NCBI GenBank assembly: GCA_965644315.1
Contig: CBFFRQ010000053.1
Coordinates: forward strand, 124,001 to 188,000
Reading direction: 5' to 3'
DNA: 64,000 nucleotides
Source: Caecitellus pseudoparvulus
Taxonomy: Eukaryota > Bigyra: Bicosoecida
A program made the translations under genes and the position numbers. Below are positions 34,001 to 44,560 of the stretch, in pieces; position 1 is the first letter of the stretch, and the number at the start of each line of letters is the position of its first letter. Under the pieces are notes generated by a model. The model ran no database searches. It was not told the DNA's origin and worked only from the letters and a program-made list of their open reading frames with translations.

Positions 34001-34709
34001 TCTTGCTGCGAGTGACGGGGTACTTCTGCCGGAACCTGCGAGAAGCGTGGGCGTGGTGGTGCTGACCCACGCAACGCCGGGCAAATTCCGCTAGCGCGTC
34101 TGGGCGCTCCAAGCCACAGCACCCCGAAGGCAGGCCTGCACAGCCAGACGACGGCTTGGACGCCCCGTCAGTACACGCATCCACGCACTCTTTGATGGTG
34201 CCGCTGTGCATGAAGTCCGTGATGAACACGAGTTTGCCTTTGTCAGGGACGTCCCAGATGCCGAAGAACTTGATGAGGTTCTTGTGGTTCAGGGTCTTGA
34301 GCAGTCGCACCTCGTTCACAAGGCGGTCAAGGTCCTTCCTGACATACCCAGCAACCGACACTTCGTTCCACGCGACTGTCCGGCCGTTGTGGAAATCCAG
34401 TGCTTTCCACCTGCAGTCGCAAGCGATGGAGGCAGCGTGGCATGCGCTGCAGCCCACCTCGGCGCAGGCCCGCGCCCAGAGCGAACCCCCCACGCACACT
34501 TTCTTAAAGGCCCCAGCACCAGCCAGAATGTTTGTCTGCGCAGCGTCAGCACGGCTCCCAGTGCGCGCTTGCCCGCAGCACAGCTGCTACCGCACCAAGT
34601 GCAGTGCAGGCACGCTGCCCAGCGGCAGGGGCGGCCGCCGACTCACCCTTCCCCAGTGCTGGTTTGGGGAACGCTCCACGATGCTATCATCGCTGGATTG
34701 CGCTGCCAT
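31005..34709 (-). CDS. WNK: WNK (with-no-lysine) family protein kinase
   Basis: Minus-strand exons 34709-34647, 34535-34498 (38 nt), 34410-34189 and 34035-31005 give 1,117 residues. The kinase domain opens with the glycine loop NILAGAGAFKKVWKAL, encoded by the tiny exon 2; K32 in the loop is the displaced catalytic lysine and the usual beta-3 Lys is Asn in TVAWNEV, the defining WNK feature. Further: NHKNLIKFF, FRQKYPV at the exon 3/4 join, IIHRDLKCDNIF (D149), GDLGLA, SAMGTPEFMAPDMF, DIHSFGMCLLEMVTGEVPY. Known: WNKs regulate ion transport and osmotic responses by phosphorylating other kinases, and chloride binds the active site. The ~750-residue C-terminus is Pro/Ser/Thr/Ala-rich with a charged coiled coil (about 860-960). 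It sits upstream of PDHB on the same strand. Confidence 0.94.
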
Positions 34710-34953
34710 GCTGCCCAAGCGTAAGGGTGCAGCTGCCTGCAGCGCCAAGTAGATGGCGCAGCGCAGATGAGCAAAGACCGCACCTGAGCACCCAGGGAGA
34801 GGGCGGGTCACCCGTGCAGGGGGGGGGACAAGGTCATTCTCGACAGGGCGGTATCCTAGCATGCATTGCAAGGGGTGCACATGTGTGGAGTGCCCAGCCC
34901 TAGCCACTGGCCGGGCATGTCTGGGGGCCAGTGGCAGGGGTGACGAGTGCCCC

Positions 34954-36443
34954 TCACAGCTTGCGCCCACACACCCGCTGCACAGTGGCCACGATGTCGT
35001 CCTTCTGTGGCAGTGCCATGGCCTCCAGGTTGGCAGCATAGGGCATGGGCACGTCTGCACCAGTGACGCGCTCGTAAGGCGCGTCCAGGTAGTCGAAGGC
35101 GTCTGACTCGACGACGATGGCGCCAACCTCGGCGCCGATGCCACAGTGGTGCCAGCCATCCTCCACAGTCACCAGGCGGCCGGTCTTCTTGACGCTGGCA
35201 ATGATGGCATCCCGGTCAATGGGGCGCAGCGACAGCAGGTTCAGCACCTCCGCGCTGATGCCCTGCTCAGCCAGCGCCTCTGCAGCATCCAGACACTTGC
35301 CAACAGCCCGGGAGAAAGAAACCAGGGTCACGTCAGTGCCCTCCCGCTCCGTCTTGGCCTTTCCAAAGGGAATGGTGAAGTCAGGGTCCATGGCCTCGGC
35401 ACTGACAGTCTGCGTCACGCCGTACATGAGCTCGTGCTCCAGCACCACCACAGGGTTGGGGTCGCGTATGGCCGCCTTCATCAAGCCACGGCAGTCGTCT
35501 GCGGAGTACGGCGCCACCACCTTCAACCCTGGCACTGAGCTGTACCAAGCTGCAAAGCACTGGGAGTGCTGCGCACCCACGCCGGCGGCGGCACCGTTGG
35601 GGCCGCGGAACACGATGGGCACGTTGATGTCCCCTGCGCTCATGTACAGCTGCTTGGCTGCCGAGTTCACGATCTGGTCAATGGCTTGCATGGAGAAGTT
35701 GAAGGTCATGAACTCAATGACGGGCTTCAGGCCGTTCATGGCGGCACCGACGCCGATGCCAGCGAAGCCTGAGCAGGCGCAGGAAAAGGGGGGGGTGTAG
35801 GCCACCATGCGCTGGGGGCAAGCCCGGTGGCCCTACGCACCCATCTCAGTGATGGGGGTGTCAATGACGCGCTCAGAGCCCCACTTCTGCCAGAGACCCT
35901 TCGAAACCTGGGGCGGGTGGGGGTGTGCGTCTCCTCGTGCACGCCAGCCTTCGATTCTGTGAGCGGGCCGCTGCCGACGCGAACGACACGCACCTTGTAT
36001 GCGCCCTGGTACTGAGCAACTTCCTCACCTGTGCATAGAGTATGGCAACAGGTGGCATGCGGCGGCGACGGCGTCGCTGGGCGGGCAAGGGCGTAGGACA
36101 ACACGCGGGGTGTTGCGCATGGTGCAGTGCACCTTCGCCTGCAGCGCTGCCACGGGACGCACCCAGCAGGACCACCGTCTTGTCCCGGTCCATCTCCTCA
36201 TCAATGGCAGAGTTGAGGGCCTCACGGATGGTCATCTGTGCACACGACGGGGGGCATGGCGCCGTGCGGCAGTGAACACCACGCACGTGGTGCGGATTTC
36301 GCTGCTCAACTGCCTGCACACTGCCGGCCTTCGCTCACCTCTGTGGCCTGTGCAGCGGCGCTCATGCACCGCACAGTTCCAGCAGGCACCTTGCATGCAC
36401 CTGCTGCCAATGAGGCAACCCGGCGGGTGGCCTGAGCAAGCAT
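34954..36443 (-). CDS. PDHB: Pyruvate dehydrogenase E1 component subunit beta, mitochondrial
   Basis: Minus-strand exons 36443-36339, 36235-36163, 36028-35994 (35 nt), 35907-35841 and 35768-34954 give 364 residues. The N-terminus [15 protein letters not shown] is a basic amphipathic mitochondrial presequence ending near VRCMSAAAQ. Mature protein: [107 protein letters not shown], all hallmark PDH E1 beta stretches. With E1 alpha it decarboxylates pyruvate (thiamine diphosphate) and feeds E2 of the pyruvate dehydrogenase complex in the matrix. All four introns lie in the N-terminal third. It shares a 410-bp divergent promoter region with the COPI-associated gene. Identification is secure. Confidence 0.96.
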
Positions 36444-36853
36444 CTTGTCGTGCTGGCTGAGCCGATGCAGAGCAGGGAGGCAAGAGCCTTTTTGCTGGGC
36501 CGGCCTGGCTTGCAGGCAGTCAGGGCAGGGGGATACGGGAACTCAAGGCGCCTGCTCGTGCATGGAAGGGGCCAGGATCAGGTGTTATGAATGTGCCTGG
36601 GACCGTCCAAGGCAATCGCTTTCTGGGCGCCTGGGCTGTGGAGCTGCTCGGCATGCCTCGGCCCAGGTGGACTGTGTCGGGCACACTCACGCTGACATGG
36701 CAAATCCGCCGCCACCATGGTCACTCTGCGGACAGATCTTGGACAGCCTCACCCAGGAATACCTCGGCAGCCCCTCTGGGCGCCTGCACAGCGCTTTCAC
36801 AGCCACTGCGGAAGTTCGCCGCACAGTCCGCGAAACGCCACACCTTGGCCGCC
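36444..36853. promoter_or_regulatory. Divergent promoter region between 36443 (-) and 36854 (+)
   Basis: 410 bp between opposite start codons (PDHB and COPI-associated protein). No other feature recognised. Confidence 0.4.
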
Positions 36854-37745
36854 ATGTCCGCTCCAGAGGACAACCCCTTCGCAGACCCGCCGCCAGCACC
36901 GGGCAGTTCTGCTGCAGCACCCCCAGCTGGTGGCACAGCACCTGCAGCACCCGCTGCTGCTCCTGCGTACGTGCCGCCCGCCCGCCTGGGCCGTGCTGGT
37001 GCAGGTTTGCAAGCTCGCTTCGACCTCGCTTCGCAGAGCGGCACCGGCCAAGTCTTCCTCATGCGACATTGCTGCGTGGTCTGACAAGGGCATGCTGAAC
37101 ACACTGCGGGCTGTGAACATGCTGAACGGCGCGCTCGTCATCGCCGCCTCCATCTTGGTCTTCCTCACCGGCATCGTGGACCTGAACTTCACCACGGCCA
37201 CGCTGGCCTGCTACATCATTGCATTCGGCATCGTCATGCTGTTCGTGGAGTGCAACATCTCCAACTTGCAAAGCTGCGTGCGGGCTCAGTGTGGCTTCCT
37301 CTTCAGCTTCTGGGGCCGGGCCATCTTCATCACATTGTGCGTGCGCCCGGTGGGTGACCTTGCCGCTGACCCCCTGCTCACCTCTCCCCGCCACTGTCCT
37401 CGCAGCTGTGGCACGCTCTGCATTGCTCTGGACAACTGGGTGGGGTACCTCTTCGGCTCCCTCACGTTTGTGAATGCGATTTTCAACATGTACTGCATCT
37501 GCGTGCACCCCGCCTTCACCAGCGGCCGCATCACTGCCTCGTCTGACCCCTACACCTCCTACGTGGGTGGTGAGAAGGTCATGGTGCAGTACCTGAAGGA
37601 AAACCCGGACATCGCCCGCAGGGCGGGAGCCAGCGCCGTGCAGTTCGCGCGGGACAACCCAGATGTGGCGCGACAGGCAGCTGCCGGAGCGGCCACCGCC
37701 AGCCAGCCCAAGAGCGGCAGCAGCGGGGACAACCCCTGGGCTTGA
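36854..37745 (+). CDS. COPI-associated (TVP15-like) Golgi membrane protein
   Basis: Exons 36854-36966, 37037-37336 and 37406-37745 give 250 residues. N-terminus MSAPEDNPFADPPPAPG carries an NPF motif, then a Pro/Ala linker. Four transmembrane segments follow: LNGALVIAASILVFLTGIV, TATLACYIIAFGIVMLFV, FSFWGRAIFIT..GTLCIAL and WVGYLFGSLTFVNAIFNMYC, in the arrangement of the COPI-associated protein family (Tvp15 type) found in early Golgi membranes. The C-terminus has KENPDIARRAGASAV/RDNPDVARQAAAGAA repeats and ends GDNPWA. NPF motifs recruit EH-domain proteins, so a trafficking role is inferred. It is convergent with the ING gene 28 bp away. Family placement is good but rests on TM pattern and SLTFVNAIFN-like positions. 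Confidence 0.78.
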
Positions 37746-37773
37746 ATGCCGTGCACAATGCATGCTTGCCTGC

Positions 37774-39340
37774 TCACACATACCGAGGCGCCTTGCGGCG
37801 CTGGCTCCTGGTGAGGGGCGGAGACGGCTCACTGACGCTACTGGAGGCGGAGGCACTGTCGGAGTCGGTGAGGCTGCCTGCTTCGCTGGCACTGTCAGAG
37901 CTGCCTGCGTCACTGGACTGCGCCTGGGCCGCCTGCCGCCGCCTGCGCGCGACTGCACGGCGGAGGCGTGCTGAGGGAACTTGCGACGCTTCGTCAGCCA
38001 CGCGCCGAACCGACCACGATGTGTCCACGCCCTGTGCATCGGCCAGCACCTGGGACAGCACAGACGCAGGGGAGTGCGTTGGGGAAGTGGTGGCACGAGG
38101 CCGCTTCAGGGGGCGGGGCGCTTCCGGTCCGCTGGGCACGAGGGAGGCGGGCACTGCGCCAGTGCTACCTGCCAGCACCGCCCCTGCCACGTCACTGCCC
38201 CTGCCGTGGGCGAAGGCTGACAGGTGCCCCAGGCCAGGGATGAAGACATCCGCCTGTGTGGAAGTCGGGGATGCCAGGCTGCCGCTGTGCCCGCCGCCTG
38301 CCGTGGGGCTGGCAGCCGACGCGGAGCCAGAGTAGCCGAGAGCAGGCTGGACCCCGCCGGCGCCCCCGCTGGCAGCCACTCGCGGGGCGCAGGTGGGGCA
38401 GTACCACTTGTCTTTGGGCCTGTTGCTGGGGGCTATGCCAACGCAGGCGCAGTGGAACCACTCCACGCTGCAGTCCTCTGCGTCACAGGCAATCATCTCC
38501 CCAAACGCCACCTGGCCACACGTACAGTACGTCGGCTCGTACGGGTTCACAGGCGCATCCAGCCGGGCGTCCAGTGTCAGGGCAGGCGACGCCAGGCCTG
38601 CAGCAGTGGACAGGCCTGCTTGGCCCGTGGGTGCCGCCTGGCGTGACGAGCGTGGCCGTGAGCGGGTGTTGCGCTGGCCGGTGGCGGGGTTGGACGAGGC
38701 GCCTGCCCGGCTTCGCTCCGCCCGCCAGTTCTCAGAGCACAAGGCCATGGCAGTCTGGATTGTGTGCGAGTCTGCGCAGGGGTCAGTGGGCGAGTGGGTG
38801 ACTGTTGCCCAGCACAGTGCCTGGGGCCGCCTCTGCCTCACCGAAGGCTCGCAACCTAGCGCTGACGCTGCCCAGAGTGGAGTCCAGCGTCTGCACGTGG
38901 TAGTCCACGGCATTGTACAGGCTCTTGGCCACTCCAAGCTTCACGTCGCACATGTTCAGGAGGCACCGCTGCAGCTTGGCCAGCTGCGAGGCCAGGGTGC
39001 GTCTGGGTGTGTGGGCCAGTGCGACGGCAGCGCCGGGCGCAGAGCCTCACCTCGGCCTCAGCGGCCCGGCGTTTCGGGCCAGGGCCAAGGCGGTTGATGC
39101 GCTTGCATGTGAGGTTGCTCCGCACTTCCAGGTCTGCGGGCGGCCAAAGTGTGGGATGTGACGGGCAAAGAGCCCACTGTTGCGCCGGCGCCCAACGTTC
39201 GCCCCAATCCCCGCACCCAGGCGCGAGCACTCACCCTGGCGAGCTGTGTCCAGCGAACCCAGCACGGACATCACTTGCTTCACGCGATCAGGGAGGTGTT
39301 GCACCGTGTCCATGAACCTGTCAGTGCAAGGCGTCGCCAT
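37774..39340 (-). CDS. ING-family PHD-finger protein
   Basis: Minus-strand exons 39340-39235, 39133-39051, 38983-38842 and 38771-37774 give 442 residues. The N-terminal ING coiled coil (about 1-110) includes [21 protein letters not shown] and [21 protein letters not shown], rebuilt across three introns. A long disordered linker follows. The PHD finger (about 170-220) reads [38 protein letters not shown], with the full C4HC3 zinc set and the aromatic residues that read histone H3K4me3. Known: ING proteins are subunits of histone acetyltransferase or deacetylase complexes. The usual order (PHD at the C-terminus) is altered here: about 220 residues of Ala/Ser-rich tail with [11 protein letters not shown] and RRKAPR follow the PHD. 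Nuclear. It shares a 431-bp divergent promoter region with the Eco1-like gene. Confidence 0.9.
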
Positions 39341-39771
39341 GGCGGCGCCAGGCACGTCGCAGAGTGTGGGCTGCCTTCCCAACGGCAGCGAGGCGTGCTC
39401 TTGGCGCTCTGGCAAGGGGCCCTTCGCAGAAAGGCAGAGGGCGGTGAGAAATGTGGTACGCGCAAAACGAACCCAGCACACTCCACTGGGCGGTGATTGT
39501 GTTCCCTTTGCCCTGCTGTCTCGTCAAGCATCGTCGCGTCGCAGTGGCCGAGGTGCGGTCTTTGAAGCGTGTGCTCGAGGCTCTTCCACTTTCACGAGCA
39601 GTGCGACTTGACCTGCGGAACGCGGACCCATAGCTTCCCTGCTGGCACGGAGTGTGCACTTGTGCTTGACCCGCGGCCCCTCCTTTCTGCAAGCGGCTTC
39701 GCTTTGGACGGCTCCTGTGCAGGGGCGCTGGTTCAAATCCCCGCCGCAAGCCCCAGGCCAAGCAAGCCACC
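39341..39771. promoter_or_regulatory. Divergent promoter region between 39340 (-) and 39772 (+)
   Basis: 431 bp between opposite start codons (ING and Eco1-like). It contains a B-box-like GGTTCAAATCC at 39730-39740, but no tRNA can be folded around it. Confidence 0.4.
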
Positions 39772-40890
39772 ATGGACTCCCCAGAGTTCCCTGTCATCGG
39801 CGCAGCAGCCCAAGGCCGGTTGCACACGTTTCGCACCAGGGCGAGTGATTTCCAGCTGCGCAGCACCAGCACAAGCACGCCCTCTGGGCGGCTTGGCGGC
39901 ACCAAGCGCAGCCGCAGCGCTGTGCCAGAGGCGTGCAAGCCCAAGAAGCGAAATGGGCAGGCGCAGATGGTCCTGGACTTTGGACAGAAGCGTTTGCTGT
40001 CCACCCAGTGCCCAAAGTGTGGCCTCGTGTACCAGCAAGGGCATGCCGAGGACGAGGCAGTGCACAGCGCCGCCTGCTTGGAGCACGCCTCCCCTCCATC
40101 GTTCAGCCCACCTGCCTCCCTGCCCAGCCTGCCTGCCCCAGCCCCCCTTGACCGCATCGTGCACATCCAAGGCTCACCACCCTCTGCGCTGGCGGACAGC
40201 GTGGGCAGGGTCTTGGCACGTGTCTCTCAGGACTTGGGCATGGACCGTGTGCACCTGACAGGCCGCCACAGCGTGTTCATGGCTTGCCGAGGCGGCCGGG
40301 TGCTGGGTGTCGCTGTGGTGGAGCCCATCCACGCAGCCTTCCGTGCCATGCCGGTTGCTGAAGAAGATGGCCCCGGCTCGCCGGAGCAGCCGCCCCCCGG
40401 GCAAGTTGCGTCGGCATGCAAGGATCCACCCACATCCACGCAACGGTCCCTTTTGGCTTTCTTTGCAGCCGCCGCACCCTGTGCGCCTAAGTCGGTGCCC
40501 AGCAGCGCATCACCTCCCGTGGCAGCCCTGTCCCCAAGGCCAGCGAACGGGGATGCACACGAAGCCAAACCACCCCCATCCCACACACCAGTCAAGACAG
40601 CAGCGTCCACCGCTACACGACACGCGCCCCGCCGACCCCAGACAAGTGGCGTCTTCCGCGCCACATCCACCTCCTTTCCAGCCACCTTGGGCGTGCTGCA
40701 GATCTGGACACACGCTGCACACAGACGGCAAGGCATTGCGACAGCCCTTCTGGAGGCTGCCCGAAAGGCGGCAGTGTTTGGCCAGGTCGTCCCGCGAGCG
40801 GCCTGTGCGCTGTCGCAGCCCACACGGGCGGGGCACTTGTTCGGGGCGGCATACTTCGGGCAGGTGGATCACTTGGTGTACGCTGTGTAG
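39772..40890 (+). CDS. ECO1: Sister-chromatid cohesion acetyltransferase Eco1/CTF7/ESCO
   Basis: 372 residues, no intron. A basic N-terminus (KRSRSAVPEACKPKKRN) leads into QMVLDFGQK and a C2H2-like zinc finger CPKCGLVYQQGHAEDEAVHSAACLEH-type spacing (about 83-108), then the GNAT acetyltransferase: LDRIVHIQG, GVAVVEPIHAAFRAM, a ~100-residue Pro/Ser insertion, GVLQIWTHAAHRRQGIATAL with the acetyl-CoA loop RRQGIA, and the family-diagnostic CALSQPTRAGHLFGAAYFG ending HLVYAV. Known: acetylates the cohesin subunit Smc3 in S phase to establish cohesion; nuclear. It converges on the condensin II gene CAP-G2 94 bp away. Start chosen at the first ATG; there is no earlier in-frame one after a stop. Confidence 0.94.
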   Translation: MDSPEFPVIGAAAQGRLHTFRTRASDFQLRSTSTSTPSGRLGGTKRSRSAVPEACKPKKRNGQAQMVLDFGQKRLLSTQCPKCGLVYQQGHAEDEAVHSAACLEHASPPSFSPPASLPSLPAPAPLDRIVHIQGSPPSALADSVGRVLARVSQDLGMDRVHLTGRHSVFMACRGGRVLGVAVVEPIHAAFRAMPVAEEDGPGSPEQPPPGQVASACKDPPTSTQRSLLAFFAAAAPCAPKSVPSSASPPVAALSPRPANGDAHEAKPPPSHTPVKTAASTATRHAPRRPQTSGVFRATSTSFPATLGVLQIWTHAAHRRQGIATALLEAARKAAVFGQVVPRAACALSQPTRAGHLFGAAYFGQVDHLVYAV

Positions 40891-40984
40891 AGCAATGCAT
40901 GCATTCCCCTCGGCTCCGATGCCCTCACGCGCAGCCAAGCCGACAGGGCCACATGCGCACACGTCAACACGGCAGCGAAGGCCG

Positions 40985-43900
40985 CTACGCCACCACCTCT
41001 GACAGGCCAGCTGCCAGCGGCTCAGCCGGCTGGCTGCCCGCCTTGCACAGCCCTGCAGCATATGTGGCCAGCTGAGGCACATGTTCTGCCGCGCTCAGGC
41101 GGGTGAGGGCGTCCCCCGCCGCTGTGCGCATGGCAGACACGGCAGCAGGGGGGGCCTCTGCCGAAGCAGCTGCCATGAGGCGAAGGGTGCCCGCGACAGG
41201 CAGCAGTGCGGCCTCTTCAGCCCCATCCGCCAGGGCGACGGGTACCGACGCAGCGAGGAAGGCCCCCAGCGCAGAACAGTACTGCACAACGTAGGGGGCT
41301 GTGGCCCTCAGTGGACGGGTGCCGCTGTCGCTGTCAGCAGGGGCGTGGAAGAGGGTTGTCCCGGCAGACACGGCAGGTGGGAGACCCTCCTCCGCCTGCA
41401 CGCCTGCTGCACCTGCTGCCTGCGCGAGGCTAGGCAGGACGCTGCTGAAGGCGCTCTGCCCAGCCAGGGAAGCAGCTGCCCCCAGCGCAGCGGCTGCAGA
41501 AGACCGGCTCATGCGGGCAGCTGGGTGCTGCGCAGCAGCCGCCGCCAGCAGCACTCGCACCAGGCAGGCGGACACCGCGGCAGCGGAGGTGGACGAGACA
41601 GCCGTGCTGGTCACCGCCGCCGTGCACAGGCGGTGTGCCAGGCGCAGGAGGTGGGACACAGCGTCGGCACAGGGCTGGCTGGTGAGAGCTGCGTCCTCGC
41701 CTGCCGCTGCCTGCACCAGCTCATCCCACGAGACGGACGGTGCAGAGAGCCAGGCGCTGACGGCTGAGGGCGTCGCAGCCCACGACGTGAGGTCGTGCAC
41801 CAGGCCCTCACTGGCCCCTCCGGCAGCTGCGATGTCAGCTGCCGTGCTGGCCAGGGTCAGGGCCATGTCGCTGGCAGCCTTGGCAAGGCTGGCTGCAGCC
41901 ACAGCACTCGCACCCTCCCCCGCGCCGGCAGCACCGGTGCCCAGGGAAATAGCTGGCAAGGCGTCTGTGATGAGCCAAGCTGACCACTCCCCCCACTGCT
42001 GGGGCAACGACCACGCCGAGCCAGCCGCGGAGGGGGCGGCCGTGTGCGCTGCGGCAGAGGCAGCAACAGAGAAGGCGAGGGCAGCTTGCAGGGCCTGTGC
42101 AGGGGGCAGTCCTTCACCCGTGGCGCCTGCCAGGGACAGCACCATGGTGGCAGCCGTGCCAAGACTCAGCACTGACTCGTCGTTGGCCAAGCGCAGCTCC
42201 AGCAATTGGTGGCGTGCGGCGCTGTGGCTGCCCTGCAGCACCCGGCGCAGCACCCACAGCGCTGTCATGGGATGCATGTCGCCGCTCTCCCCATCTGCGA
42301 GGGCAGAGTGGGCAGTGAGCAGGGCGCACCGCAACAGCTCGCCTTCTGCGTCGGCGTCACACAGGGCGTCCACCAGTGCTGGCAGGGCGGGCGGGCACCC
42401 TGCGCTGTGGGAAGGCATGTGCATGACATGCTGCACCAGCCAGGACGTGACCGGCGCCCGCTCAGCTGCAGGCAGCATGGACGCCAGGGCGGCGATTGCA
42501 CCGGTGATCTCGAAGGTGGCAGCTTCCTGGGGTGCGCCCGCTGCTGGCGCCCGTGCGGCCGACGAGAACCACTGCAGCCAGCGGCACAGCGTGTCAGCCG
42601 AGAAAGCCGCCTGCAGCTTGGTAGCCAGCGAGTCTTTGGGGGGTTCCATGGCGCCCCAGAGGGTCGCCGCTGCGCGCAGGCAGGCAGACATGAGCGCCGT
42701 GTTGGTGGCGTCCAGGGACGGCGCCGCGCCGCCCCCCTCAGCCACGACACCTGCGACGCCCTCTTCGTCGGACTCTGCGCAGTCAGCGGCAGCGTCGCGG
42801 GATCGCTTGCGCTTGGTGGGTGCCGCTTCAGCGGCTTTGATGGCCTTGTTCACGGCCTTGTGCAGGATGAGCAGCACCTTGCCCACGCTGCCGGCTGACG
42901 CGTGAGCGGGGGCGTTGCGGAAGAACGCCAGCGTGGCGGCAGGATGCGCATGCAGTGCCTTGAGGGTGCGCGTGGCCCACTCGGAGCCAGAGGCTGCCGG
43001 CGGCATGAAAGACGGCAGCAGCAGCGCAGTGAGAGGCCCTGCCACGGATGCCTCCTCAGCGTCTAGGGCCAGGCGTGCGAGGGCGTCCGGCACAGGCACG
43101 ACGTCCATGAAGGTGATACCCTTCAGCGCCTGCAGGGCCAGGAGCAGGCGGGCCATGGCCGCGCGCACCTTGACGCTGCGGTCATGCAGCAGGTGCCCCA
43201 GGAGGGGCAGCACCTGTGCCAGCGTCGCGTGGGCCAGGGGCTGCTCCAGCAAGAAGGCCATGCCATCCCCCACCGCTTCACGCACTGCGGAGCAGGCCGC
43301 ATCGCGGGAGCACTGCCCCACCAGCGTGCTCAGAAGGCCCTTGATGGCGGCGGCAGGGATGAGCTCCCAGTACAGGGACAGCACCCGGGCAGTGCCCTGC
43401 ACGCCCACCACCCTGACGTCCCCTGCCGGGTCCGTCAACAGCCCCGCCAGAGCGTCGAACTGCTGCTGCAGGATGGCCTCATACGCTGATGTGGGCCCAT
43501 CGGCATCGCCCAGGGGGAAGGTGTCCAGCCACAGCGTCGCGGCGTTGCGGCGCACGGCCGCGTTCGGGGCATCCAGCGCCCGCCACAGGATGGGAGCCCA
43601 GCACCGCGTGAGCATGGCGTCCACGCCCGCTGCTCGCTTGTGCTCCGCCAGGCCGCTGAGCATGCGGCGCACAGCTGCGAAGGTGCTGGGCACTGCCGCT
43701 GTCACGCCCTTGTGCATGAGGTCCTGGATGGCGGCCTGCTCCACCGCCAGGCGTGCGGCACCCTCAGCCTTGGCCCACCCTTTGAAGTACACGTTGGCCA
43801 GGCTGCGTAGGGAGCCCTTGGAGCTCTCGGGCAGCACAGACAGCACTGTCGCGTGGATGTCAGGCACCAGCTCTGCGTGCAGTCCCAGGGCGAACTCCAG

Positions 43901-44560
43901 GAAGCGCGCGTTCTCCTTGGTGCGCAAGAACAGCGGCGCGGCAAACGCCCGCAGGATGAGCTCCTTCACGCCGTCGGCTGACTCGTGCTCCAGGTCGAAG
44001 ACGTGGAAGGCGTCTTTCACGGAGAGCAGGCGCTTGATGTCTGCATCCTTTGCATCAGGTTGTGTCGCGTGCACGAGGAGGGCTGGCACCATCTGCACAG
44101 TGATGGCTTCTGCTTGAGGGCGCCCTTGGCACCAGTACCGGATGCACAGCTTCAGGATGCCGGAGCGCAACGCGTCCCCCGCGGGACCCTTGACGTAGAA
44201 CACTTGGTCGTGGAGGGAGCACACCACTCGCATCAAGCCGGGGCAGACCTTGGCCTGCTTGTCTGCCAAGGCACTGTGCGCCAGGGATGCGAGGCGGGAC
44301 ATCAAGTGGAAGGTGCTCTCGATTTCCGCACTGTCTGCATGGCCATGCTCGTAAGCGGCGATCGCGCCCAGGTACGCCTCCACGTCGCCACCAACGATGC
44401 CCTCCAGAATACCCGCAGCTGTGTTCCAGAAGGAAGAACCTTGTTTGCCCTGCAGGCAGTTCAGGATGGCTTCGTCGCTGCCGGCGTCCAGCAACGCCGT
44501 GAGAGACGTTGCGTCCGTTACGCCCACAACGGTGGCGCGGGTGACACCCGATGCCGCCAT
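40985..44560 (-). CDS. NCAPG2: Condensin II complex non-SMC subunit CAP-G2
   Basis: 1,191 residues in one exon from ATG 44560 (MAASGVTRATVVGV). HEAT-repeat architecture throughout. Diagnostic stretches of CAP-G2: LANVYFKGWAKAEG, FAAVRRMLSGLAEHKR, RCWAPILWRALDAPN, VRRNAATLWLDTFPLGD, QQQFDALAGLLTD, VRVVGVQGTARVLSLYWELIP, VREAVGDGMAFLLE, VLPLLGHLLHDRSVKVR. Known: with CAP-H2 and CAP-D3 it builds condensin II on SMC2/SMC4 and condenses chromosomes in the nucleus. A basic insert KRKRSRD (about 586-592) could be a nuclear localisation signal. The C-terminal third is Ala/Ser-rich. The frame runs open upstream of the ATG, but that stretch is the divergent promoter it shares with the exchanger gene. 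Family call is firm. Confidence 0.9.
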   Translation of the reverse strand: MAASGVTRATVVGVTDATSLTALLDAGSDEAILNCLQGKQGSSFWNTAAGILEGIVGGDVEAYLGAIAAYEHGHADSAEIESTFHLMSRLASLAHSALADKQAKVCPGLMRVVCSLHDQVFYVKGPAGDALRSGILKLCIRYWCQGRPQAEAITVQMVPALLVHATQPDAKDADIKRLLSVKDAFHVFDLEHESADGVKELILRAFAAPLFLRTKENARFLEFALGLHAELVPDIHATVLSVLPESSKGSLRSLANVYFKGWAKAEGAARLAVEQAAIQDLMHKGVTAAVPSTFAAVRRMLSGLAEHKRAAGVDAMLTRCWAPILWRALDAPNAAVRRNAATLWLDTFPLGDADGPTSAYEAILQQQFDALAGLLTDPAGDVRVVGVQGTARVLSLYWELIPAAAIKGLLSTLVGQCSRDAACSAVREAVGDGMAFLLEQPLAHATLAQVLPLLGHLLHDRSVKVRAAMARLLLALQALKGITFMDVVPVPDALARLALDAEEASVAGPLTALLLPSFMPPAASGSEWATRTLKALHAHPAATLAFFRNAPAHASAGSVGKVLLILHKAVNKAIKAAEAAPTKRKRSRDAAADCAESDEEGVAGVVAEGGGAAPSLDATNTALMSACLRAAATLWGAMEPPKDSLATKLQAAFSADTLCRWLQWFSSAARAPAAGAPQEAATFEITGAIAALASMLPAAERAPVTSWLVQHVMHMPSHSAGCPPALPALVDALCDADAEGELLRCALLTAHSALADGESGDMHPMTALWVLRRVLQGSHSAARHQLLELRLANDESVLSLGTAATMVLSLAGATGEGLPPAQALQAALAFSVAASAAAHTAAPSAAGSAWSLPQQWGEWSAWLITDALPAISLGTGAAGAGEGASAVAAASLAKAASDMALTLASTAADIAAAGGASEGLVHDLTSWAATPSAVSAWLSAPSVSWDELVQAAAGEDAALTSQPCADAVSHLLRLAHRLCTAAVTSTAVSSTSAAAVSACLVRVLLAAAAAQHPAARMSRSSAAAALGAAASLAGQSAFSSVLPSLAQAAGAAGVQAEEGLPPAVSAGTTLFHAPADSDSGTRPLRATAPYVVQYCSALGAFLAASVPVALADGAEEAALLPVAGTLRLMAAASAEAPPAAVSAMRTAAGDALTRLSAAEHVPQLATYAAGLCKAGSQPAEPLAAGLSEVVA

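Noticed and set aside
39730-39740. B-box-like GGTTCAAATCC suggesting a tRNA
   Set aside because: T-stem bases on either side of the TTCAAAT loop do not pair (only two of five), and no acceptor stem exists at the right spacing.
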